Source: Undaria pinnatifida
Taxonomy: Eukaryota; Sar; Phaeophyceae; Laminariales; Alariaceae
DNA: 64,000 nucleotides
NCBI GenBank assembly: GCA_012845835.1
Contig: JABAKD010000002.1
Coordinates: forward strand, 28,672,210 to 28,736,209
Direction of reading: 5' to 3'
This document shows, piece by piece, positions 33,340 to 44,529 of this stretch. Each line of letters starts with the position of its first letter. Positions within the stretch are counted from its first letter, which is position 1. Made by a program: the position numbers and the translations under genes. The notes beneath the pieces were generated by a model. It was not told the DNA's origin. It was given only the letters and a program-made list of their open reading frames with translations, and made no database searches.

Positions 33340-34180
33340 GTTTTCGCTCACATATTGAAATGCTCGCCCCCCCGCCCCCCCCCCCGATCCCTCTTGTTTA
33401 AACGCCCCACCTGAAATCAAAATCTGCCGGAGTAGTAAACACTACCAGCCAGCTGATATCGTCTCATTATCCATCTAACCATCCATGCCGTAGCTCCAAC
33501 TCATCTCCGCCCTCCCCCCCCCCCCCCCCCCCCCCTTTTGTTCCCCGCCCAGTTCGTTCAAACGCCCCACTTACAATCGAAATCGGCCAGAGTAATAAAC
33601 ACTTCTAAGCAATTAATATCACGTCATTGTCTTTCTAGCCATCCATGACGTAGCTTTCATTCATCCCCCCTCCCTCCCTCCAACGCCCCCTCCTTCCCCA
33701 CAACCCGCACGATCACCTAGACCCAGCACCGCGCGTATAGCAAGCCCCTACATATATAATTAATACGCGCGATCGGAGGATCACACACAATGTTGCGAAC
33801 ATCAGTGGCGACCAATCCTTGATCTCATAGCTGGAATGTATTTTAATATTATATGTGACCTAAACCTCTTGCCCCCCCCCCCACCGCCCCATTTTTTTTT
33901 TTTTTCTCGCTTCCTCTCGCTTACACGCCCATCGAAATCCGCCAGAGTAATAAACACTTGCCACGCCCTGGATATCGCTTCGTTATCTTTTTAGAGCCGT
34001 CCATGCCGCTGCTGCAATTCCCACCCACCCCCGCCCCCAACGCCCCCTCCTTCCCCACCACCCGCACCATCGCCTAGACCTAGCACCACGCGTGTAGCAA
34101 ACCCCTACATCTATGCGACCTAAAGCCCCCCCCCCCCCGCCCCCCGCCCCCCCCCGCCACATTCCCCCCCCCTCCCCCAC
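33340..34180 (+). repeat. C-rich satellite-like tandem repeat
   Basis: Three diverged units (33395-33535, 33555-33760, 33915-34130) sharing ACGCCCCACxTxxAATCxAAA, GCCAGAGTAATAAACACT, CATCCATGCCGTAGCT and CCTAGACCYAGCACCRCGCG. The units are separated by long C runs (C22 at 33514-33535). Unit 2 is interrupted by a SINE-like family B insertion. Confidence 0.75.
33757..33850 (+). mobile_element. SINE-like family B, copy 4, 5' truncated, inserted in satellite
   Basis: TACGCGCGATCGGAGGATCA through CTCATAGCTGGAATGTATTT of the family, with an AATATT tail. It interrupts a satellite unit: unit 3 reads CCCCTACATCTATGCGACCT continuously where unit 2 has CCCCTACATAT, the insertion, then ATATGTGACCT. A short target duplication around ATAT is likely. 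Confidence 0.7.
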
Positions 34181-34464
34181 AAGAAGGATTTAAAGGATTT
34201 ATAGTTTCCACGCACAAATTGACCTGCCTCACCCGTCCCCTCCCCCCCCTCCCCCCCTCTCGCTCCCCTTTCGATCAAAATCAGGCCCCCACGTCCTTAA
34301 AAACTCCGCCCTCCCCTCACCGGATATTCGACTTAGAGGAATCACTTGATAAACTGATAAATTTCCTTCCACAGCTGTCAGATTTTGTCCCCCTCAAAAA
34401 CGGGTTTTATAGTTCCCGCGCACAGACTGCCTAACATCACCCTCTTTTAACATCACCCTCTTGA

Positions 34465-34616
34465 CCCTAATAGCTACACTCTAGTTGCAAGGGGAGTCGC
34501 CGACCTATATCCTTCATGAGGACACACAACCCGTAATACGCGCGATCGGAGTATCACACACAGCTTGCAAAGATGAGTTTCGACAAAATATTCGATCTCA
34601 CAGCTGGAGTGTATTT

Positions 34617-34661
<45 letters not shown>
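34465..34661 (+). mobile_element. SINE-like family B, copy 5, with (AAC)n tail
   Basis: Full-length copy from TAGCTACACTCTAGTTGCAA GGGG to CTGGAGTGTATTTTA, directly followed by about 14 AAC units (34620-34661). It is about 93% identical to copy 3 in the core, but the tail is entirely different, which marks the 3' boundary of the element. Confidence 0.75.
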
Positions 34662-34663
<2 letters not shown>

Positions 34664-34934
34664 AACATCGATAATAATAGGCACTAGCCTTTGGTACGGA
34701 GCAGCACCAGGCGCTTCAGCGATACCAGTGCAAGGAGTGTGATATGTACGTACGTATCATACACAGGTACCAGATACACACGTACCTCGTAGGATCATAT
34801 CATAGGATCATGTGAACCTAGTAGATCGTACGGAGTATATCGTAGATTGCGGCGGAACCATAAAATGTCGGTTGGAGTTCACGGCTGACCCGAGGAGTTT
34901 TGTATGTTTTTTGGGGTAATCACGCCGTTTGCTT

Positions 34935-35016
34935 TTAACCCCTTCACAACTGGAAACCTTTTTGGGGGACAATTTAACTTGAATTTAGTATAGGGAGGGA
35001 TTTTGGGGCTCTAATG
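34935..35016. mobile_element. TTAA-type MITE, copy 4
   Basis: TTAACCCCTTCACAACTGGA at the left; interior TTGAATTTAGTATAGGGAGG; right end GGGGCTCTAATGG has lost the terminal TTAA. Confidence 0.65.
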
Positions 35017-35299
35017 GTTCGTACGCTTGTCATAGATAGGGTTTCAAGTTGTGATCGATCGAGCATGCACCACGCACTCTCTCACAACTCAACACAACTC
35101 AACAGGACCACTCTTCCTTATTATCCGTCTCTTCTTCGAGACGCGCTAATAATAAGCACACCACCGCCCTTGGGGCATCTTCTCTGCGGAGCTTGAAACT
35201 TGACCGCAACGGCAGAGTAACGTCTGCTGAGTGCTTACTTCTCTTGCCAGGTCTGGCATGACCCACATCGCACACACCACGGGGGAGGTATTTCCCCCA

Positions 35300-35640
35300 T
35301 GAAATATGCTAGGTTTTTCCCGAACTACTTTCGGTAAAAAACAAAATAATATCTTCGTTAAGAACGACCCTCAAGGAGGTGAGTTATTTCGGGATTGCAG
35401 TTTTTAGCTTTTCCCGAGATTAAATTTCCCGAAATTAGCATTTATTTCCCGAAATTAACTTGATTTCGGGAAAAAACAATATTTTCGGTAGAAACTGAAA
35501 CAAATAAATCTCGTCGTCAAGAAGAATGACCGTGAAGGAGATGATTTGTTTCGGGATTGAAGTTTTTACGTTATTGCGAGAAAAAAACGAAGCTTTCGGC
35601 AAAACCGAAGTAATCTCTTCGTTAACTCTATAGACTAGAT
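35300..35640. repeat. TTTCGGGA-rich palindromic repeat
   Basis: Two diverged units of about 185 bp around TTTCGGGATTGNAGTTTTTA (35386-35410 and 35549-35570). Between them is a near-perfect hairpin, TTCCCGAAAT TAACTTG ATTTCGGGAA (35445-35470). Several further TTCGG/CCGAA pairs occur. It looks like an unclassified palindromic element. Confidence 0.6.
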
Positions 35641-36039
35641 ATGTACCTTCGGCATATGACGGCAGGGTTGATAATGGTTGGCGTATTGAATCATTGAATC
35701 CTGGTTAGCCATTGAATCCTGATTAGCTGCGCGACCGACCAGAGATCTTCTTGACCAACCAGCGAAATTTTATTTTCGACCAAAACGCTGGGCTCGTACA
35801 TACGTCCTACCCTACACGCAGGGCAAGCGTTGAGGGAGGTTGGTGGGGCTGGGTTTGTGCTGCTTCACCGGCATCTTTAAAAAATGGTGACCGAATGGAT
35901 CCTGGATTAGTCGTCTCGCACAGGGCTGCCATTATTATTGTGTTTGTTGGGGTGTCTGGCATTGTTGTACATCCTCACGCGTGAGAAGCCCCATACACCA
36001 ACCGAACTATTAAGGCTGGAACGTCGTGTTCATACGATG

Positions 36040-36700
36040 CGCAAGTCAACGGGACAAGAAGGACGCCTCGCGGCACGTCGCGGTAGTATCTTTCGCGACA
36101 GATCGCGGCACGTGTGCGGCTCGTGTTTCGTCGGTTCAAAAGGATATCGCGGCATGTCGTGGGATCCTGTGGCACGTACCATGGGGTACAAATTCCGTGT
36201 GATACCACGGGAGCTCTCGTGCGCTATACCGTGGCTACTCCCGCGGCATCCGGTGGGATGCCTCGAGATGCTGCAGGAGTTTGTGATACAAACCGCGTGC
36301 GGGAAACGCCGAGACATGCGAGGCGCCTTTACCGGCTTTGTCCCACAAATCGTACCAGATGAAGTACCAAATTCTCCGTATAGACTATTTATGGTCTGTT
36401 CATTTCACTTTGTAGAGGTTTTAAGCTGTTTTTTTTTGTGTTTTTATGCTTTTTTTTTCGTCAAATCGCGAGAGGGCGTCGACCAACCCTAACCCTAACC
36501 CTAACCCTACCCCAGGCTAGGGCTCCGACCCGAGCGCCGCTTCGCCACGCGTTTTGGAAAAACTAATCTCGCGGCAAATCGCAAAAATTACCGCGGCATG
36601 TCGCGGTGTATCATGACATACCGCGGCATCAGCCGGGGGGTCCCATAACATGCCGTGACATGCCATGAAATCCCATGGCATGCCACGGCGTGTCGCAAAA
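36040..36700. repeat. Palindromic GGCATGCC-type minisatellite, locus 2
   Basis: Scattered imperfect copies of CGCGGCATGT, GGGATCC, GGCATCCGGTGGGATGCC and CCATGGCATGCCACGG over 650 bp, split by a pyrimidine-rich stretch and the telomere-like tract. The 184-codon plus-strand ORF here (35938-36492) is probably a by-product of the repeat. Confidence 0.55.
36487..36510. repeat. Interstitial telomere-type (CCCTAA)4 tract
   Basis: Three perfect CCCTAA units and one CCCTAC. TTAGGG is the telomere unit of brown algae and many other eukaryotes. A near-telomeric scrap also occurs at 52313-52327 (GGTTAAGGTTAGGGTTG). Confidence 0.85.
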
Positions 36701-36960
36701 AACACAATGGTGAGAACGAGCAACTACTATCGACTCGGTATAAGGAGACTGGCCGGGGAGGGAACTACGTGACTTGAGTATGGGGGAGGATATGCTTGTC
36801 TCCGGCTTCGAGGTGTATTTTCTGTTTTTCAAACGCGGGCTGCATGTACGGGGTACATGTTGTCGTACCACAGAGAGTCACAGCTTGGAAAGTAAGCGGC
36901 ACCATAACTGTCTATACGACGAGCATTCTTCGTGGTTGCACTGCTGTCACACGGACCGTC

Positions 36961-36964
<4 letters not shown>

Positions 36965-37018
<54 letters not shown>
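36965..37018. repeat. (CTG)18 microsatellite
   Basis: A pure run of 18 CTG triplets. Open frames across it (poly-Leu, poly-Ala, poly-Ser) reflect the repeat only. Confidence 0.9.
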
Positions 37019-37020
<2 letters not shown>

Positions 37021-37049
37021 GTTTACGATGCAAGTCCGTCGCCAAAGAA

Positions 37050-39260
37050 GCTTCGTCGCGCACCTGGCTCCACGGACGTTGGGAAGCAGGTCAGGACTCT
37101 CGGTACGCAACCGTTTTTCTCGGGGTGAGATGGCTGTGTGTGACTTGACTAATGACTGCCCTCTCCACGACCGACTCACCTCTCAATCAAGTTGCCCGTC
37201 AATCGTTTTCCGGTTGCCGTCGTCTCTTCGCTCTGCCCTCCCTCTATCTCTCGCCCTTCTCGTAGCTTCGGCCAGAGGCAGTAAACAAGAAGATACGTCT
37301 CCGATGTGCCTGTTCTGGTGAAGTTGCTGTGTAGGGCAGGCAGCCTTCTCCGAAAAGTGTCGAGTACAGCCTCGCCACAGGTCGATGCGGAGTGAACAGC
37401 AACCAGCCCGGCACGGAACTACACGAGTACACACAGGGGCAGAGACCCCACCGTCCGTACGTACGTCTGCTGCTGCTGCGGCTGCTTCGGCTGCTGCTGC
37501 TGCCGCCGCTTCTGATGTGGATGTTTCTCTCTCCCTGCTGAACTGTGGCTTTGCGAGACAGAGGGTCCTGGCAGGTGGCAAAAAAAGAAAAAAACAAGTC
37601 CATTTTTTAAAATTTCTTCGTAGACCGCAATTGACGTGCAGTGACGTGTTCATGAAGTGAAACCCTGGGGGGCAGCGCAAAGCCGCTGCGATGCGGTCAA
37701 GATTTGAGAATCTCACATCCGACACAACCTACCACCGCCACCACGACCGCCACCACCGCCGATCGTCGTCGTCGACACAACAGGCAACGCAATTCCTCCT
37801 ACCGCCGGAGGGGTACAGCGGGTAGCATTGACAAACTCGCCGCTTGCTGTTGCAGTTGCTGTTTGCTGTACGTATGTAGAATACGTAGAATCGCACACAA
37901 GCAAGCAGCGGAAAAAATACGAACGGCAGTACTCGTATCACAGCATGGTAGAACGTATCATACCAGGTACAATACGTAGTACACTTGCATACATACGACG
38001 GAGAGGACCAGCAGCAACAGCACAGCAGTATTAATAGTACCTACCATGGTACGTATCTATTTTTCTTTTTGGCGAATAACAAAATGAGGTAGACTATACC
38101 TGGTGTGTAGACTATACAAGTATGAACAAAATGAGGTGCCCTAAGTTTCGTAGCGGGGCGCGCGAGCGTACGGCGCTCCAATTCGCGTTCTGGCGCCTCC
38201 ACGCGCACGATGTGTGGCCTGCACGGCAAACCTTTTTTTCGTCTTTCTCGACGCCCCAATTCAGGGTAAACACGGGCGCTCAAAATCTCCTCTCCACAGA
38301 CCACCCCATTTTCTTTCGTACACTAGTAATACTGCGGTCGTAGTATATACATCAGTTTGTGGTGTTTTCCTTTCCGTTGTTTTCTTTCTCTTCTTTTCTT
38401 CAAACTACTGCTGCTAGCAGTGCTGTACATGTAGTGAAAGATAGAAAACATGCCAAACATTTTAGTCTAGACTAATTAATAAATAAAATCTGTCCCGGTA
38501 CTACATCTAAAATTTGCCGATGTACCACGCAGCCTTGCAAAGGTTGAGTTACAACCATTCAATCGTTTGTACTCACAGCTGACGTTTTTCGATCTCAATA
38601 GGTTGTTGGAAACATCGTTTCACGCTTTCATCTGGATTTATTTTGTGTTCTTTCATCATGTTTATGGTTTTTGACACTCACGCTACATTGTCAGATGGCA
38701 AATGAAATAATAATAAAGAAATAAATACTTTTTATTTCGTATAAAACTCGTACGTATATAATGTATTTTTCTCTTCTTTTCGCGTCTTTTATTTTATATA
38801 ATGTATATATGGGTCGCAGGTACACTTTCTACCGTTACGTAGACAGATCTTATCGTGAAGATTTGTATGAACGGTACCCGTTCCAGAGGTATTGGATATC
38901 GTGTCTTCTTGTTGTACTAAAAGTGGTCGTGGAGTCTCCGTAGATTCTGATGACAGAGAGGCGGGTAATCACGTTTCCCGCTGACAAGTAATCACTGTCG
39001 ACTCTCTGTTTGCCACGAAGCACCTCTCGTTGCCTCGAGGCACTTCTTCTATCATCGTTACCGTCGCTTGGTTCGCCGTCGAACCTTGCTCCAACCTGGC
39101 GTGTCCTCCACGCTACGAAGGACAAGAATAGAGAAAGAAGTAGTTGCAATAAGTTGCGAGTCGAACCTAGGTTATCTCAAACCCTCATATGGCGTCGATA
39201 AAAGCCTCGCTAGCTTTTTTTGCGAACTTCGCTTTTTTTGTTTTTACGTGCTCAGAAACG
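37050..39260. other. Stretch without recognised genes
   Basis: A second GCT-rich triplet block lies at 37465-37510. A 180-codon minus ORF at 37183-37725 runs through it but shows no family, start or splice support. The region is AT-rich from 38400 to 38800. Confidence 0.4.
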
Positions 39261-39264
39261 GAAT

Positions 39265-39412
39265 AATGGCGAAGAAAAAGAAACTTGCTGCAAAAGCAGC
39301 ACCCGAATCCCCGACAGACTCTCATGTTGACGAGGTCGACTACGAACCCGCTCCCTCCGACGAGGAGGAAAGCGGGAAAACCCCCGACAGGGGGTGCATA
39401 TTTTATAACTAA
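39265..39412 (+). CDS. Low-confidence N-terminal coding segment (MAKKKK...)
   Basis: An ATG at 39265 opens MAKKKKLAAKAAPESPTDSH, then VDEVDYEPAPSDEEESGKTP, and stops at 39412. A basic start followed by an acidic stretch is protein-like. A TATA-like GATAAAAG lies about 65 bp upstream. It abuts the Ty3/gypsy remnant and could belong to a mobile element rather than a host gene. Confidence 0.2.
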
Positions 39413-39479
39413 TTTTCAAGGACGTCAGCCGTGAGTTCGACGAATTTCAGGTCAATACTCATATTTATTTTCATTTATT

Positions 39480-42250
39480 TTAGTTTGTTTTATTTCTCTT
39501 TCTTTTGCGCACCAAGGCGTCCAAGCTTCTGTGACCCAGGTAGCTAGAGTCAGGGTATACTCTCCATCCCCCAAAATCACCCCTCCTCCGTTTCAGCCAA
39601 CGGTTCCCGCAGACGTCGGTAGATCGGCGATCTTGAAACTTCCCTTCTCTTCCCGGAAACGGCGTGTGCGAACGGTTCCCGTAGACGGACAAGCTTGACC
39701 CTTCGCTTCTCCTCCACAACCCAGTAGATGAGGCAAGTACTCGTGTCCACACCCCTCCAGGTTGGATCACGCTGGAACATGTAACCCTGTTGAGGAAAGT
39801 CCTGATGGCTCTTGCGGTCCATTCTAGGTCCAACGTCTTCTGCTCCGAAGTGTATACCCTTGCTTCTCGTGGCATATACTCTTCTTATTATGTTTTGCGG
39901 GTGGATTATCAATTTATATGGTGAAAGGAGCGACGTGTCGGCGAAAATGTGCCTCCCCGTCTTCATCTCCTGGCTCTTCAGCTCCTCCCAATCCCCGTCC
40001 GGGTAGCGTACTGGCCACAATGGCTCGCTGACGTCGTATACCAACCCCGTGAACGCCTTCTTCAGCTGGTCCACGCCGTTCCCGACCTCCCTCTTTATCT
40101 GAGAGTACCTACCTATAGGGTATCGGGTGTAGGGTTACGACTTCCTCCATGATGGACGCAGCGTCTCGTTTGTCCTTCGACGGGACGCCGTCGGGCCTGG
40201 GACTACGGTCCGCCGCCTGGTACACCTCCCACATTGCATGAAACACCCCCAGCTGAAGGGGTGTAAATGTATCCTTCGCTTCGCCCTCTTCTACTAGCCA
40301 GTAAGATTCAGTTACATACTGGTGACGGCCTCGGTATTCCAGACCCCTGTGTCACCTTTCCCTTGACTGCTTTGCGGGTGAACAGTTGTACACCGGGCAC
40401 GCCGCCGTGAACACTTCTGTCAAAAGACGAAGTCTGGTCCCCAGGCCGCGTGCGCGAACTCGTCTTCAGACTCATGACGTAGGTCAGCCGGTTTTGGATG
40501 GAAGGGTTTAACGTTCGCCATCGACACCGTCCGCCTCCGGGTTCCGCGTCCGCTGAGGTTGACCACCAGGCTTAACCCAGGTCTAGGAATACTTACCATT
40601 TTCCAGAGCGCTGTCCAGTGCCCGTGGCTCAACTTTTAGGTTGTGTCCCCTGCCTGGCTAGGGAACTATCTACCTGCTTCATCACATGACCAGGTCCCCA
40701 ACATGCGCATGCAGTGCATTTGGTGCCCTATCTTTGTCTGCTCGCCGCTTCTCCTGAATGGCTCTTACACCCACGGAAGCTTGGTGTTTGTCCGCCACGA
40801 CACTGCCAAGCCCTCATCGGAACTCAGATCCGTCTACACTAGGAGTCATTCGTGTCGATTTAAGTGCGTGTGTCGCGGCCGAACAAAACACGGAAGGGTG
40901 TCGTGTTGAATGGTACCGCCGGGGCAGGTGTCACCTGATGGATCCAGCGAGCGGGAAGCACATATTATTGATCCCACCGCAGGGGCCATTTCTGGCAGAG
41001 TATCGGCAGGACCTCCCAAAGCCACATTCAACCACCTACACACGTGACCGAAAACTTGCGCCGCGAACTCTCCCTGAATAACTGCGGCACGCTGAAGGTC
41101 AGCGTCAGCTCCATCAACTTCCGGCTGACTTCCAGCGATCCCTTAGAGGCGAGGGGATGCCCGAGGAGGAATATGCTGGCCCTGTCAACCACCACCAGCA
41201 AATTCCGGTTGCCTTTCGACGCCACTAAGTAGAAGTCTTGAATGTCTACTTCTAGGACTTCCTACGGTCGCAGAAGCTTGGCCGGCATCATCCACATGTG
41301 CCGTTGACGATTCTGCATTGAATGGATGTACAGGGGTACCACCATTGAACTCTTCTCGTCACTCCCAGTTCGGCGCCTGATGCCAGGTCGTGCGGGGCAA
41401 CCAGTGTGACCAGTACCAGCTGCCTTTCTTGCGGCTGAGGCCCCTTGACAAACGCCTCCATTTGTACGCTGACGAGGCCGTCTACGGTGACCTGTTTTCC
41501 AGAGTGTAGTGTCCATTGTCAGGTGCCGTCGTCATCCCATCCGGCTTCTCCCAAAACCGGAACGGTGGATGGGGATGCGATGTCCGGAGGCTCCTATTCT
41601 GCGCTGACCGGTTCGATGGCGCAGAAGTTCTTCCAGAGAACCACCTTTTTTGTCTGGGGGGTCTCTTTGCCGCCCGCCGGTCTTTGGCGATCTTCTCGGC
41701 TGGTGCTGCATGCCAGCCTGGAGTTTTCGCCCCCCCCCACCCCAGTTTGGTGTTTCCCCGCTGCTAGGAAGGATACCCATGGCGACCCCGGGGTAGGTCT
41801 GAAGCCTCCCCCATCAGCAAAGTTTACCATACTGCCTTTTTGCCTCTGGAACGCGGCTCCAACAATCAAGTCGTGCGGGAGCCCCTCTACTACCTCACTG
41901 TGACGTTGCGCATCTGGTTTTTCGGCAGAAAAACCAGCGAAATGTCGGTGGGAACTAATATGTTCATAGGCGGTACCGTGCTGTTTGTCGGGTTAGGTGC
42001 GCGTAACAGGCCCTTCCCCCGCGTGCACATGATCGATCCCCCACCCCTTGCGTTTGGCTCGATAGAACGCACGAAACCTTTGAGGCGAATTTCTCCCTCT
42101 GGCCCCTGTGTCTATGAGCACCACCTTGGTTGTCGCTAGTGACGTTCTGACGCTCGGCTCGCGGCATTGGATGCAGCACACAGGTGTGGCAATGGAACAG
42201 AGCAGCCGGAACCACGACGGGTTACACATGCATCACAATGATTTTTTAAC
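39480..42250 (-). mobile_element. Ty3/gypsy retrotransposon remnant (protease, integrase, integrase C-terminus)
   Basis: A minus-strand fossil, clearly broken by many changes. In order from high to low coordinates it shows a retropepsin-like part (VVLIDTGA near 42120; a VGAAFQ segment near 41860), integrase core traces (NLLVVVDRASIFLLGHP near 41190; RWLNVAL near 41035), an integrase C-terminal part (RTVSMANVKPFHPKPADLRH near 40530) and a tail with a WPVRYPDGDWEEL motif near 40010 as found in chromo- or tudor-like ends of these elements. Long terminal repeats could not be identified. The extent of decay suggests an old copy. Confidence 0.65.
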
Positions 42251-42396
42251 GCCCTCATCATCATCACTTTTCCTCCCCCGTTTGGCCAAAGCGAGAAGTC
42301 TTGCAGGCACACTGGTTGGTCTATCACTCGATGCCCGGAGCATGCATGATTCCTTTCCATGATGTTTACCTTTCCCAAACTCTGAACCATAATGAG

Positions 42397-42740
42397 CTAC
42401 TCGTATATCATAATGTTGAAGACCATAGACAGGTATAATCGGACGAACGGCAAACGATTGGGGGCCTCCAGTACACCAAGCTCCAGTACATGTGTCGGAG
42501 AATCATGGTAGCCGTAAAACCCATAAGGCCACGCGCAAACTCTACGGAAACCGTAACAAACAAATACTGTGGTAAAAGCCTGTCTCTGTATTGTTGACGG
42601 GTCCACAACAAGCCAGATGCCTGGTGGATAACTCGACGAAGGCCTGCGTGGACATGAAGCCTTGATAGGACAAGCTGCAATCTATACTAGGAATGTATAG
42701 TTTCATCCCACCGTAGGGGTTACACTTTTGTGTCATGGTA
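42397..42740 (-). mobile_element. Ty3/gypsy reverse transcriptase fragment (fossil)
   Basis: The minus strand holds traces of the reverse transcriptase palm (AFTTVFVCYGF followed by a PFGL-like position and a PFVRLYL stretch). It is broken. It lies on the 5' side of the protease-like part of the neighbouring remnant, which is not the canonical order, so it probably belongs to a separate or rearranged copy. Confidence 0.5.
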
Positions 42741-42741
42741 C

Positions 42742-42988
42742 TTATGGCCGGTTGAGCTCCTCAAGCGAGGAACTGCCGGATAGTCCGATACTGATACGAG
42801 TATATTTGTTTGAGCGCTAGCGCATAGAAATCATTGGACGGATGGCACGAGCAAATGCCTTCGAAGTCGTGTTTCGGGTTAGATATGTTGCGCTCCTCAT
42901 GTTTGGAGCTTTAGGAGCTCAGAAACTTCTCAGGAGCTCAGAAAATTCTCAGAAACTTCTATTGCACCCCTAGCGTGGGATGACTCTA
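42742..42988 (-). mobile_element. MITE family 3, copy 1
   Basis: Reverse-strand relative of 54386-54672 and 57419-57722: AGTTCCTCGCTTGAGGAGCT, CGTGCCATCCG, then CTCCTGAGAAGTTTCTG and a right end GCACCCCTAGCGTGGGATGA. It lies next to the retrotransposon fragments. Confidence 0.5.
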
Positions 42989-43195
42989 TGCCCTTCGAAA
43001 CTGGCGTCCCGCCGCATGATCGACCACCGAGGAGGTAAAACAAATGGCGGTGATTTTACAGAGCGTTCACGAAAGGGCACGATGTCCGCCACAGACCCCT
43101 TGGTCATTTTCCGGATACTGCACCCGTTCAGATAAACCGTGCCCCTGAGCCCCTCGTGTGTCGTCGAGCAACCCACTTTTTTTTAACATCGGGAT

Positions 43196-43790
43196 GTTCG
43201 GGTTACAACACGAATTGACATGACATACGGCTCAGAGCATGAAAGACATCGATGTCCGACATGATAGGCATGGCAATGGCAGGCATGATCAACGACGCGT
43301 GCTACGATAGAGGTGCACCACTTTTTTTCTAATACTACCCCTCAATTTGTTAGCTCACGACCTCTCCTCAAAACAGTTTTAGAAAAAAATAAAACTTCTA
43401 CCTGATGAAAAATCCCATCTGGCCTACTACGTACACGACGAAAATGATTAAAAAAAAAAAAGTCCTACTTCCGACGATTTTTTGTTAAGGCGCCCACTTA
43501 TTCAGAAAAAAAAAAGTGACGAAAAGCGCTACCTCTATCGTAGAACGCGTCTAACATTTTAGGACAACATAGCACATTGCGACAAGAAATGACATGGCAT
43601 GCGGCGCAGAGAGTGAAGACGTCGATGTCCGACATCACAATCATCCATGATCGGCATGACAATGGCAGTCATGATAAACATTTAGGACAACGTAGCACGC
43701 TGCGGCACGAAATGACATGGCATGCGGCCAGAGAACGGTGACATGCATGTCCGACATGACAAGCCATCCATGATAGATATGACAGACATT
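43196..43790 (+). repeat. Three imperfect repeats of about 120 bp, one split by a MITE
   Basis: The unit contains TTAGGACAACRTAGCACRYT GCGRCA, AAATGACATGGCATGCGGC and GATGTCCGACATSACAA, at 43196-43292, 43553-43670 and 43681-43790. A family-2 MITE lies between the first and second. Confidence 0.6.
43294..43551. mobile_element. MITE family 2, type copy
   Basis: 258 bp with 21-bp inverted ends (20 of 21 matching), left end GACGCGTGCTACGATAGAGG. AAC flanks both sides (43291-43293 and 43553-43555). The interior TACCTGATGAAAAATCCCAT and GTACACGACGAAAATGAT blocks are shared with 18140 and 52352. Confidence 0.75.
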
Positions 43791-44529
43791 GCGGCGGGCA
43801 TAGCACACCCTTAGTAACACGAACGGCGAGTGTCACCGGCACCCTTCTCTAGGCAATTCCAGTATTAACCGCGTCATCATCACCACGAGGGAACATGATA
43901 CTCGGCATGACAACCACCAATGGCAGGCATGACAAACATTTGAGGCAGGCAAGGCAGGGACAATACACATCATCACAGCCGCGAAACGTGTCACTGACAC
44001 CCCTCTCATGGCATTTCCAGCCTGAAACACGTCCTCCCAGTGTCGCTCGAGCTGGTTGCGTATACCTGCCGCGAGTCCTTGCCAGATTAGATCAGGACCC
44101 ACCATACTGTTCCATCGACTTCCCACGCGACCTCACCTGTACCAACGGTGACTCCTGAACCAGCTGAAATCACTATTTTTCTGGCACATTGATGACAATC
44201 CCAGCCCGGCCCAATAATGTTGACAACGACATTCAGCATCTTTTTAAAGGACACTCTTCCTCCGTTTTCACCGTTTTTAAGGATTCCTCAGGGCATGAAC
44301 AGCAACGGCATAGGCGTTACCCTGAAGTCGACTGTCCTCCTCCTTTACGTTGGGGTTGGTTACCCTATTCTTAAAAAATCCCCCTTTACCCTGGAGTCGG
44401 TTATTCCCTCCACTCTCATCCGTTTTTATAAAACACCCCCCCCTACTTTTCGATCTATCAATGGAACGAAAGCTAGAGTCATTGCCATCGCGTTACGGCA
44501 GCCTTTTCTTCGTCTTGATATGTCTGCAT

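Noticed and set aside
35938-36492. 184-codon plus-strand ORF
   Set aside because: Overlaps the palindromic GGCATGCC repeat and ends in a pyrimidine-rich tract; no domain or codon support.
37183-37725. 180-codon minus-strand ORF with poly-Ala
   Set aside because: Driven by a GCT triplet block; both strands and other frames are equally open, and no family is recognised.
43833-44126. Minus ORF with GPDLIWQGLAAGIRNQLERH as an exon
   Set aside because: Protein-like in part, but no matching splice sites or neighbouring exon. It may be a transposon remnant.
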